Shown in pieces: positions 9,309-19,108 of a stretch of DNA of 64,000 nucleotides (position 1 is its first letter; every line of letters starts with the position of its first letter). The notes beneath the pieces are model-generated. The model searched no databases, was not told the DNA's origin, and saw only the letters and a list, made by a program, of their open reading frames with translations. The DNA lies in assembly GCA_010356995.1 (NCBI GenBank), contig ML996687.1, positions 559,803 through 623,802 on the forward strand. Direction: 5' to 3'. Origin of the DNA: Trichodelitschia bisporula (Eukaryota; Ascomycota; Dothideomycetes; Phaeotrichales; Phaeotrichaceae). Position numbers and translations under genes: made by a program.

Positions 9309-10158
9309 GGACAATGGAGACGAAGACGAGCGAGTCTAAGTGACAAGAGTGGAGGTGGAGATTGGGCGACGATGCTTTTTTCCTTTATCGTTCTTCGATT
9401 CTGTCGCTGTCGTTGGTATGCCGGCTTTTGGGTGGACTTATTGTCTTTATGAATGGCGTTGGTAGAGGATATTCCCGAGGCGTTTGGTTGAAAGAGGAGG
9501 ATATGCGTCTTTGCATCGACTAGACTGCATCACAGGGCGGATATTGTTGACTTTTGGAAGTCCTCATGATATGAGGCATACTATGGTAATTCTACACCAC
9601 AGAGTTGAGCTCGTCCATTCTCAGCGGTACATTCACATGTCATATACCCATTTCCTCTTTTTTCCACGCTTCCCTCGCACAAGGCTGCACTCGTAACCTT
9701 ACTCGTATCTTCCCTGGCCTTTCTCCCCGTGAATATCACCATCACGGTTTTTCCCACCATCAGGGTTTTTCCCACCACCACCCAAAATCCCCACACCCAA
9801 ATCTCCGACCCCCGCCCAAACAATCCCCGATGACCCTCCCTCACAAAATCCGGGGAAAAGCGCTACCACATAGAGTGGGACTAGCCCCGGGAGGCGCGCG
9901 TGAGCGGCGCGCGGGGAAATGTAAAACCGGTTTCCAGCCTTCCAGGCTGAGGGCCATGACATCACCTGGGTCGGGGGCGCGGCGATCAGGGCCGATGATC
10001 ATGGAGCGGGTACATAGCTGGCACCGTAGACTGCGGAGGGACTTACGGATTTACGACACTTGATCGCTATACTAGACATTTACACTTTTCTAGTTTGAAT
10101 TAGTTGCATTCTACCGAACTTGAGTACTACCCAGTGACGGAGGCATCACCGATACACC
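9309..10158. other. Spacer with a small direct repeat
   Basis: 3' flank of the 93-aa gene and promoter of the next plus-strand gene. Contains an 18-bp direct repeat (9737-9772) and no supported coding sequence. Confidence 0.45.
9737..9772 (+). repeat. Two tandem copies of an 18-bp unit
   Basis: CACCATCACGGTTTTTCC at 9737-9754 is followed directly by CACCATCAGGGTTTTTCC at 9755-9772 (one mismatch), then a CACCACCACC tail. Confidence 0.85.
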
Positions 10159-10655
10159 ATGCCGAACTACACACAAACCCCCACCGCCGACCAGCCGACC
10201 ATGCCGCCGCAAGCGAATGAGCAGCAGCTGTCAAAGCAGCAGCAGAACGAGATTGCGCGGCAGATGATGCAGGGGCAGCCGATGCGGCGGACGGAGGTTC
10301 ATGAGGCGGAGGCGCATGCTGAGGCTCAGGTAGACGTCCCCAGCCCCGCTGGGCTATTCCGCCTGTATGATGCATATGGGCTAACGATCCTCAGGCCGGC
10401 CTCAACCTCAATATTTTCGGGGCGTTCAAGGGCGCGTACAAGGGCCGCAAGACGAAGACGACGGACACGAAGAAGGATGGGTCGAGTCATAGTGTTGAGC
10501 ATAAGGATGAGGAGGGGTATGGTGAGGGGTGGGCTAAGGGCGATATGCAGGCTTATGCCCACGAAAAGAGGGATGCGAAGGAGAGGAGGGGGGTGCAGGA
10601 GGTTGATCATCTTGGGTTGGGGGAGGTGGGGTTGATTGAGGGGAAGAAGAAGTAG
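10159..10655 (+). CDS. Small charged protein of unknown function (143 aa, two exons)
   Basis: Exon 1 is 10159-10329, the 65-bp intron 10330-10394 (GTAGAC donor, GCTAAC branch, CTCAG acceptor), and exon 2 10395-10655, giving 143 residues. The N-terminus is Gln/Pro-rich and disordered (QANEQQLSKQQQNEIARQM). After the splice the protein reads AGLNLNIFGAFKGAYKGRKT, then a Lys/Asp/Glu-rich segment with GEGWAKGDMQAYAHEKRDAK, ending GLIEGKKK. No signal peptide. The Gly/aromatic GAFKGAYKG stretch followed by a charged helix could bind a membrane or nucleic acid, but I assign no function. Splicing in frame at consensus sites makes the model credible. Confidence 0.7.
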
Positions 10656-10679
10656 GTTAGGGGAAGAAGAAGTAGGTTA
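10640..10679 (+). repeat. Exact 20-bp tandem duplication over the stop codon
   Basis: The unit GGGGAAGAAGAAGTAGGTTA occurs twice, at 10640-10659 and 10660-10679. The first copy contains the stop TAG (10653-10655) of the 143-aa gene. The second copy would offer a back-up stop in another frame. Confidence 0.9.
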
Positions 10680-10959
10680 GGGGAAGGGATGTGTTGGTTC
10701 GGCGTTCGGGTGGTGGGCAATGATGTGATGATTATTATGGGTAGAGATGCCAAGTGTGGGAGGGTGTAGTGTTCTTCCCTTGGGCGGATTTAGCAGGTGC
10801 GACCTTTCCTTATGGCGTTGTCGGATTGACTTCTTCTCCACGTCTGGCATGAAGATAGATACTTGGATATCAACACATTTCTACAGCTGCATGAATCAGA
10901 TCACCGTATCATCCCGCCGGACTCCTTAGGCGCTCCGGTCTCTTACACAGGGGGGCATC
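10656..10959. promoter_or_regulatory. Promoter region of the sulfate permease gene
   Basis: About 300 bp between two plus-strand genes, holding the end of the 20-bp duplication and the 5' flank of the permease. No clear TATA box or other motif is recognised. Confidence 0.35.
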
Positions 10960-13371
10960 ATGCCAGCCTTCCTCCGCAGGCTGAGGGCAAAGACCGCCAG
11001 CTCCAATTCCCGTAGCAGCACAGCCGAAGAGCCTGCCACCAACCCACCCGTCAAGCCTGCACCCGCCTTCGAAGGCGAGCCAACAGTACGGGAATGGATC
11101 CGCGACAAAGCGAGCAATGCCAGACCGCTCCGAGCGCAGTTCGCAGACCTCTTCCCCTTCACCCGCTGGATGGTGTTATATAACGCGCGCTGGCTCGTGG
11201 GGGACTTGGTTGCCGGTGAGTCGCCTCCGGGAACAAGCAGGACGTTCTGACGTGCTAGGTATTACGGCCGGGATGGTGGTTGTCCCCCAGGGAATGGGTA
11301 TGTCTCGGGCCGATGAACGAGTCCCCTTCTCACCCGCCCAGCGTACGCGAGGCTGGCCGGTTTGCCGATACAGTACGGGCTCTACACGTCCTTCATGGGC
11401 GGTTTAGTCTACTGGTACACCTGCCCTTTGCCATCCAGCTCATCCACCCCGTCTAACAGCCCCCAGGATCTTCGGCACATCCAGAGACATCGACGTCGGC
11501 GTACGCCCCCCTCCCCCCTCCCCTTCATCTCTCCCTAACCCAACCACAGCCCATCGCCGCCCTCTCCCTGCTAACACGGCACGCCCTCCCCCAAATCGCC
11601 GCCCACAACCCCAACTACCCACTCCCGATCCTCGCCAGCACCCTCTCCCTCCTCCTCGGCCTCACCCTCCTCCTCCTCGGCGTCTTGCACCTCGGCCGCC
11701 TAACCTCCCTCATCAGCCACCCCGCCGCATGCGCCTGCGTGACCGGCTCCACCCTAACCATAGTAGCCAGCCTGTTCTCCACCCTCCTTGGCATCTCCAC
11801 GCCCTCGGGCCCAACCAAAACTATAGTCCAACACCTCTTCCGCTCCCTCGCCCAAGCCCACCTCCTCAGCGCCACCCTTGGATTCTCCGCCCTCATCACC
11901 CTGTCTGCAACCAAGGCCATCTGCGCGGCCATGCACCGCCGCGGCCGCCGCGGGTGGCGCTTCGCTAGCACGCTCCGTTGCCCCGCCGTTCTTGCGTCGT
12001 GCACGTTGATCAGCTGGGCCGTGAATCGCCGGCGCCTGCAGCCCGCGTTCGCGCATATCGGACATATACCCGCCGGTGTGTTCCCCGCCTCTCCTCTCAC
12101 TACAAGACTAACGAACAGGTCTGACCACCCTCCACCCACCGCCGCTGACGCGCGGACTGGTAGCCAGCATCGCACCTGCGCTGCCCGCCCTCCTCCTCAC
12201 CGCGATAATCGAGCACGTAACCACCGCACGGCGCCTAGCCCGCACACCGGTCGACAGCTCCGCCGAGCTGCGCGCCCTAGGCGCCGTGAACGTCGTCGCT
12301 TCCTTCGTTGGCGCGTATCCGGCCTCGGGGTCTTATAGTCGCGGGATGTTGCGGAGCGCGGCGGGGACGCGGAGCCCGCTGGCTGGAGTGGTGAGTGGGT
12401 TGGTTGTGATGGGGGTTATGGTGTGGGGGACGCGGGTTTTGGAGTGGGTGCCAGATGCGGGGCTCGCGGCTGTTGTGCTGCATGTTGTGGTGGGTGGATT
12501 GACGGGGCCGAAGGTTGTGAAGAGGTGGTGGCGGGTGAATCCGCCTGATTGTTTCGTGTTTGTGGCGGGGGTTGGGGTGGCTAATGTTGTTGGGGTGAGG
12601 GAGGGGGTTTGGGTTGCGGTGGGGGCGAGTGTGCTTGTGGCTGTGGGAAGGGGGGTGTGGAGTGGTGGTGGGGGGGTTGTTGGGACAATAGAGGGGAGGG
12701 TGTTGGCTCCGTTGGGGAGACGGGTGGCCTTGGAGGAAGTGGTTGTTTTGCATCCACCTAAGGGAGTGTTTGTGTATCGCTTTGCTGGCGGGCTGAGCTA
12801 TGTTAATATCGGCCGATGTGTGGAGGAGCTCACTGCAGCGGTGGCGGTCGCGACAATCGATCCTGCCGCTGAGCCAGTCGGGCCGGAGGATCGGGCCGGG
12901 AAGGAGACCGAGCAGCGGAGGAGAAATTCCGGATGGCGACCATGGAAGCGGAAGAGTCGGGAGAGCGGGGAAGGGCTGGAGGAAGGGAAGATAGAGGACG
13001 AGCTTCCCTACCTCCGCGTCATCATCCTCGACTTCTCCGCCGTACGATCCATCGATCTCACTGCTGTGCTGGCGCTCGTGGAAATGCAGCAGCGACTTGA
13101 GGCTCGAGGCGGGGAAGTTGGTGTACGGTGGTGTTTTGCTGGCGTTGCGGAGAGGTGGGTTAAGAAGGCTCTTGTGAGGGGGGGATGTGTTTTCGTGAGT
13201 GAGAGGGGAGGGGGAAGGGGGGCGGAAGATGTGGAGGTTAATGGGGTTGTGAGCGGGGATATGGAGATGGGGCTGAGGGACGGTAGGGATGGGGGATTCT
13301 TCGTTGATGCTGAGGCGGCGCTGAGGTGGGCGGAGGAGTATGTTAAGGGGTTGGAGAAGGGGGTGATGTGA
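10960..13371 (+). CDS. SulP family sulfate permease with C-terminal STAS domain
   Basis: Six exons (10960-11215, 11259-11297, 11342-11414, 11467-11500, 11550-12075, 12119-13371) give 726 residues; introns are 43, 44, 52, 49 and 43 bp. The protein imports sulfate or a related anion across the plasma membrane. SulP signatures are present: GMVVVPQGMAYARLAGLPIQ, YGLYTSFMGG, then GTSRDIDVGPIAALSLL, and later SYSRGMLRSAAGTRSPLAGV and KRWWRVNPPD. About 10-12 membrane helices are visible. The C-terminal STAS domain begins around VVVLHPPKGVFVYRFAG and has LRVIILDFSAVRSIDLTAV. An acidic/basic linker interrupts it, as in other fungal SulP proteins. It is slightly shorter than yeast Sul1/Sul2 (about 860-890). 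Substrate inside SulP (sulfate versus other anions) cannot be fixed from sequence alone. Confidence 0.92.
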
Positions 13372-13573
13372 GGCGGGATGAGAAGCGGAGGGCGTCCATT
13401 CCTGAGCGGATCGGAGAGGGTGGCTATCCTTATTTCCCTGAAGACTGACGCAATTGAACCCTTTGATACCCTCCATTCTCCACGAAAAAGTGCAGGCTGA
13501 ACCGACCTCATGTGCTGTCATGATGGACTAAAATTCTCAACATTCGACATCAGCCTCGCCCCACAAGGCCGCC

Positions 13574-15097
13574 TTAACACGCCTTCTCCTGCCCCGCCGT
13601 ACCATACACATCCACCGTCGCGCTCTTCTCAAACTTAATCTCCGCCGAATTCGGCCCCCCAAGCAACACCACACTAGCCGTACTCTCATCATACCTCGGC
13701 CACCCCAACCTCCCCAACCCCCCCACCGGGTCCTTCGCAAATCCCGCCCACGCCCCCATCATCTTCTGAATCAAAACCTTCTCCTCCGCCGTATCCGCCA
13801 CGTGGGTAAACCGCTCCGTCGTCCCAAACCACAGCGGAATGTCGGCGGCGTGATACGCGCCCTTTTTGCCGATGTCCGCGTTCGGCCACTCCGCTTGGTA
13901 AATATACCGCCACGTCGGCACACCGGCCTTAGCTCTCGCCCCGGCTGTGCCTTTGGTAAGGCAATTGATCCCCGGCCCGGAGCCAGAGAACAAATTCACC
14001 TGCCCGAGCATCTCATACAACGCCCCCTCATTATTCGTATTCCCGACCAGCAGTGGGCGGTGTGCAAACTGGCCCCTCGCCCGCCGGGCCGCGGTATCTT
14101 CAAACACCACCCGTCCATCTGGCGTAGGCCCGAAAACGCCCACGCGCGGCAGCTCGCGTGTCGCGCTTAGGATCTGCTCCATGCTCTTCCCGCGGACGCA
14201 CGCCAGACTGGCCTCGCCGGCGGTAGCGTTGCCACATCCCAGAGCCTTGGACAGCGTCCACCACCCGGTCCCGGAGCCGGACACGCCGCCACGCGTAGTC
14301 GGTGTTATGGACCCGGAGCTGCTGATGAAGCCGGCGGCGATGGGGTCTGAGGCCCAGGCGTAAGTGTGGTAGTCGACGGAGAGGCCGCCGGCGGATTGGC
14401 CGAAGATGGTGATGCGGGTTGGGTCTGGGGGGTGTTAGCACGGGCGCAAGGCTGAGGGGGGGGGCGGAAAGGGGGAGCACGCACCGCCGCCAAAAGCCGC
14501 GATATTATCCCTTACCCACTCCAGCGCGAGACGCTGATCGAGCAGGCCAACGTTCTTGTCTGCCAGGAACGGCGCCCCGGGAAACCCAAACGCATGCACA
14601 CGGTAATTAATACTCACCACAACCACATCCTGCTCCTCCGCCAGTCTCGCCCCGTTATACACCGGACTATCACTATTCCCCGCATTAAACCCGCCGCCAT
14701 AAATCCAAAACATAACCGCCTTGCTCCGCTCCCCCGCCTCAGGCCGGGTCCAGATATTCAGCGACAAGCAGTCTTCGCCGAACACGCTCTCCGCTTCGCC
14801 GAGGACGGATTTCACGGTTTCTTTGACGGAGACGTAGCTTATGCTGCCGTTGGCGTGGACGTTGCCGGGACAGGTGGGGGAGAAGTGGGCGGCGGTGAAG
14901 GAGGCGTTTGAGGTGTAGGGGGCGGGGGGGGCGAAGCGCAGGGTGCCCACGGGGGGTTGGGCGTAGGGAATGCCGAGATATTCGGTGACCGCGGGGTGCC
15001 AGTTGGAGGCGTGGCCGAGGATGGGGCCGCTGGAGGTGCGGACGGGGGTGAGTGCTGGAGCAGCAGCCGCGATGGCGGCGAAAAGGAGGGGACGCAT
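13574..15097 (-). CDS. Secreted type-B carboxylesterase/lipase
   Basis: Two exons, 15097-14485 and 14424-13574 (intron 60 bp, GCTAAC branch), give 487 residues. An N-terminal signal peptide (RPLLFAAIAAAAPALTPV) indicates secretion. Family marks appear in order: GIPYAQPPVG, EDCLSLNIW (disulfide Cys), WIYGGGFNAG for the oxyanion hole, nucleophile Ser in TIFGQSAGG, acid Glu in GNTNNEGALYEM, and catalytic His in YHAADIPLWFG. The alpha/beta hydrolase would cleave carboxylic esters outside the cell. Two oddities: Gln replaces the common Glu before the catalytic Ser (GQSAG rather than GESAG), and the protein is shorter than the usual 530-560, mostly between the nucleophile and the acid. It converges with the sulfate permease, 200 bp apart. 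Confidence 0.9.
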
Positions 15098-16498
15098 TTT
15101 GATGGGTGGCGGTGAAACGAGAGACTGGGTTGGGGAGGCATGATGGAGCGGTTTAGATGTTTATGAAGGTGATGGAGGCAATCTAGGTGTTAGTGACGTC
15201 GGGACATATTGAACTTCCGGGCGATGCGGCGAGTGCAATGTGTATCGGCAGCCCGATCCACGGGTTACAGTACTGCTGCGTAAGATAGAGGTGGTCTATT
15301 GGACGGGCCGAGAGATCGGATAGAGAAAATCTATAGAACTCATTTTGCTGCGGTGGGCCGTTGTCGGTGCTGTAATTTGGGCGACATTGGGGTTGTGTAT
15401 ATCAGGCCGATTTGTAATAGGTACGTCTACGCATCGGCTCGTATTATTGACTGGGCATATATTAGCCTTTCACTTGCTTAACTATCAAGAGGGCTAGATT
15501 GGGACAAGAGAGGGAACATATTAGTTGGAAACTGTACCGAGCAATACTACCAGTGGAGAATGCGGTAGACATGGACCTAGTTCCGTGGATCGATGGATCT
15601 GCATCAGGATCTACGATGTTGATCCGAGGCATGCTGTCAGCATCGGCATGGAGTCCAGAAGCCGAGACTGAGGAGGAAACGGGCGAACAGTCAGGGCATT
15701 AAACTCAAGCCCAACCCATACTCGAGACCAAGGCAAAGCCCTAGAACTAGTTCGTGCGGGGTGACGCCAGGAACAAGGCCTAAACAAGACGATGAGGCTG
15801 GACGTTCAGTATCAGCCTCTCCAGAGCATAAGAGATCTCACTGTTCACGACTCAATATCATCCAGATACAGCTCCACGCAGTTAACCATCCCAAAACCGT
15901 ATTAATTTGGGTATCACCCACCCTACTAGGCTCCTCGCCTCAGGTTCTCTCCCAAGCGGGAGCCTCAAGCCCAGCCTATTCCCCAATCTACGTAACCAAA
16001 GGCACCCGCCGTGCACAATTACTCTCCCACTAGAAATAAACCTCCGCGACAATCCCACAAAAACAAAGACCGTATTACGTACGCACCCAAACTGCCCATC
16101 CCAAAAAGAATGCAACCCCAACCCATGCAAGAAGAGCTCAACTCGCAGCAGCAGCGCCCAAGGTGCCCCTCACGCAACAACTCACAGCGGCAGAAAGCAA
16201 CAACGCAAAAGTAAAGCAAGAACGAAGAATCCGTCGCGAAGAACGCCTCGCCACAATACACAAGACCCAACCGCCCACAACCAGGCCAACCATCCGCACT
16301 CCAAACACCGAAGACTGAAAACATCAAAGCCGACAACCTCAAAATGAAGCAGACACAACGCCCCCATTTTAGTCCTTCCTCGGAAGCAGCGCAATAACGC
16401 AGCCTCGGAGCCAGAACAATGGGCGAAATAATAAATCTTCTGATTTACCCCGTCCAGTACGGTCCCTGACTTGGCCCAACCCCCCATTTCATCTCCAC
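15098..16498. other. 1.4-kb spacer upstream of the carboxylesterase
   Basis: Contains the esterase promoter (left part) and the 3' flank of the RhoGAP gene (right part). The stretch 15950-16380 is A/C-rich with long open frames of low complexity on both strands. I judge these not to be genes. No RNA gene or repeat family seen. Confidence 0.5.
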
Positions 16499-19108
16499 TC
16501 ACATGCCAATCGGACTCAACGGCTGCAGTGGACTCAACTCCGGCGCAAGATGCGCAACCTTAGCCCCCTTCCCCTCCTCCTTCTTCTCCTCCATCGGCGG
16601 CGGGCGCTTCTTCTCACGCCCACGCTTCTCTTCAATACTGTAGTACTCCGCCTCAAGCATCCGCTGCGTCGGATCGTCCGCCGTAGGAGTCTGAGTCTGC
16701 ATCTGCGGCGGCGGTGTCTGGCGATCGCGGGTCTCGGAGCGCTCCGTCCGCGCCTGCGTATCCGCACGTAAGCCAAGTCCCTGAACCTCGCTCTCAGGAG
16801 GCGTACTCCGGCCATTAGAGCTCACACCTGTGATGGACGGCTTGCTGCTCTCGCTGGACGAGATGTTGCGTTTGTCGGCGGGAGGCAGCTGGGGCGCGGC
16901 GAGCGGGGCCTGCGTGGGGGTGCGCGGCTGCTGGACCTTGTCGAAGTGCTGCAGGGGCCGGGTGTAGCTGCCGGTGCCATTGCCATTGCCATTGTCGGTG
17001 CCACGCGACGAAGTGCTCCGCTGGCTGTCTTGCGCTGAGACGGAGCGGAGCGAGTTCTTCGGGCGGTGGGCGTGTGACTTGGACGATTGAGAGGAATAGA
17101 CGCGGGTATCGATCTCACGGGAGCGCTCCATATCGTCCAGGATGGCATATTCCTTTTCCAAATAGTCGCGCTCCGTGTTGCAGCCCTGCCAGCAGTTCTT
17201 CCAGTCGAGGATGAGCCACTGGAAGATCCACTGGTCCACCTTGAGACAGGGGGCGAAGCACACAACCAGGTTGCTGTAGTTCATCTTGTTGTCCTTGCTA
17301 CAGTTGTGCAGCAGCGAGATGTGGCATGTGATGGCGAAAAGGAGGTAGTAGTTCCACGGCGGGAGGTTCGAGATCTCGTCCTTGAGGTACTGCGGGGTCG
17401 ACGTGTACGCAGGCTCGTGATTGGCACACCGCGCAATGATTCGCTGCTGGACGTCCGAAGGGAACACATAATCCGGCAGGTGACGCAGCCATTGCTTGAA
17501 CATGGAGCTCACGGTATTGACGTCGTAGAGGTCCTCTTGGTCGAAGAGATTGATGTCGTGTTCTAAACGGTTAGCACTTCCCATAGAGAGAGAGAGAGCC
17601 GGGAGGGGCATACCCTTGTCAAAGCGCATCGTCCAGTACCTGACGTCCTTCTCACTACCCGGAATCCGATACAACCCCTCGGATGTCGTTCCGTGCAGGT
17701 TCAAGTAGTCAATGCATCGCCAAGGCAACGCAGGCATCCAAAACTCAGTCTTGTCCTTGCTCTTCTCAAGCCGCTTCGAGATGCGCGTGATGCGAGTCTG
17801 CTCAATGAGCGGCAGGTTGACGACGCGGTACTGGTAGGGCTCGCGGAGCATCATATCCCGCTCGCTTACCCCGCCATTGCGTGACAACTTCCCCAGCAGC
17901 CCTTTGCGCGCGCGGTTGACACCGTCGGCAGCGCGGAAACCGGACGACTTAATATTGTGAAACAGCGAGGAACTGGGGTGATTGGGATGGCTGTGAGGAT
18001 GAGGAGCATTTGAGCTCAAGGCCGATTGATTCGTGGTCGTGCTGCCGGTCACGGTCTGGTCGTCTTCGGACTCGTTGCGGTCGAGTGAGCGATTGCGCAT
18101 CGCCGAGCTCATGGCGGACCGGAAGCCGCGCTCCTTCTCTAACGGTGCAGTCCGCACGGCGCCCATGTCCTGCTGTGTGCGCGACTTTGACCACTCGGGG
18201 ATGTCCTTGGAACGTGTGGGAGTGCTAGGCTTGCCGATGACAGGCAGAGGATCGTCGTCCTTTATGGAACCTTTGCGACCGAGAATGTGCGGAAACTTGT
18301 GCTTGTCGCGTTTGCGATCCCTGTCCTTGGCTGCGTCAGTTCGGTGTTCGAGTGGCTCAATTGCCGTGGCGGGAGCATCCACTGAAACAGTTAGCCAATG
18401 TGAGCGACGCCTTTACCGCCACGCAGCCCTACCACTCAAAGAACTGACGCCATCCATGATCAAACTCAATTCAGGAGAAGACCCCTGTGCTAGACGGTGT
18501 CTATAAATCGGTCCGTTGCCGAGCGTCGGGGCGACTCTCGCAGAGGAATCAACCTTGCCGAGCTTCGTCGACGACTTCGAAGCCTTGTAGTTGGGGAAAA
18601 GGGACTTTGAGGTTTTGTGCTTGGGCGACTTGGGGGACGGCGGAACGGGCAGTACGCTGATGGGTGAGCGCAGGTGCAGATCGTAGCCTTCCGCAAAGGT
18701 CTCGCCCCCCTCCGGTTCCGTGCCCGGCAGCGGGGAGTGCGGTGTGTTTGGGGTCAACGGCGTCCGTGAGTTGCTGTCACCATCGGACGCCATGGCGGGG
18801 AGGATGATGGAAAGGGAGCTGGCTTTGGTCATTTTGCGCCGACTGCTGCTCGAAGTGGTAGTAGTGGCAGCGGGCTAGTTGTAACGTCAGGGCCGATTCC
18901 GTCGATGGCAGTAGCACGATTGCCGTACCTCTTCTACGTGATATTCAGACAAAGGAGCCACTGGTGTCGCCGGGCGCCGAAACGACAGGCTTCGAGTGCT
19001 GTTCGCGCGGGTGAGAGACGCTAGTGAGCGAGTGACATGCGGGCGGAATATGTCGAGGCGGCGGAGGGACGTGTGCCGTTTGATACCCGAATCGTGCTGC
19101 ATTGCCAT
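16499..19108 (-). CDS. Rho GTPase-activating protein (RhoGAP domain)
   Basis: Four exons (19108-18929, 18874-18433, 18381-17614, 17562-16499) give 817 residues; introns are 54, 51 and 51 bp. The N-terminal about 350 residues are basic, Ser/Pro-rich and disordered (RRLDIFRPHVTRSLASLTRA near the start). The RhoGAP domain spans about 410-620. Its arginine finger is Arg in GLYRIPGSEKDVRYW. MFKQWLRHLPDYVFP and NKMNYSNLVVCFAPCL follow, the usual RhoGAP helices. A Ser/Gln/Pro-rich tail ends PLQPLSPIGM. It would switch off Rho-type GTPases in cell-wall and actin control. The last intron is 51 bp without a stop, so unspliced RNA would still be read through; I place the splice because it restores RFDKEHDINLF of the family. 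The domain match is strong; the exact paralogue is not assigned. Confidence 0.88.

Noticed and set aside
15907-16502. Overlapping plus and minus frames in the A/C-rich spacer
   Set aside because: Both strands are open because of low-complexity composition; residues are dominated by Lys/Thr/His/Pro or Leu/Cys/Gly without structure.
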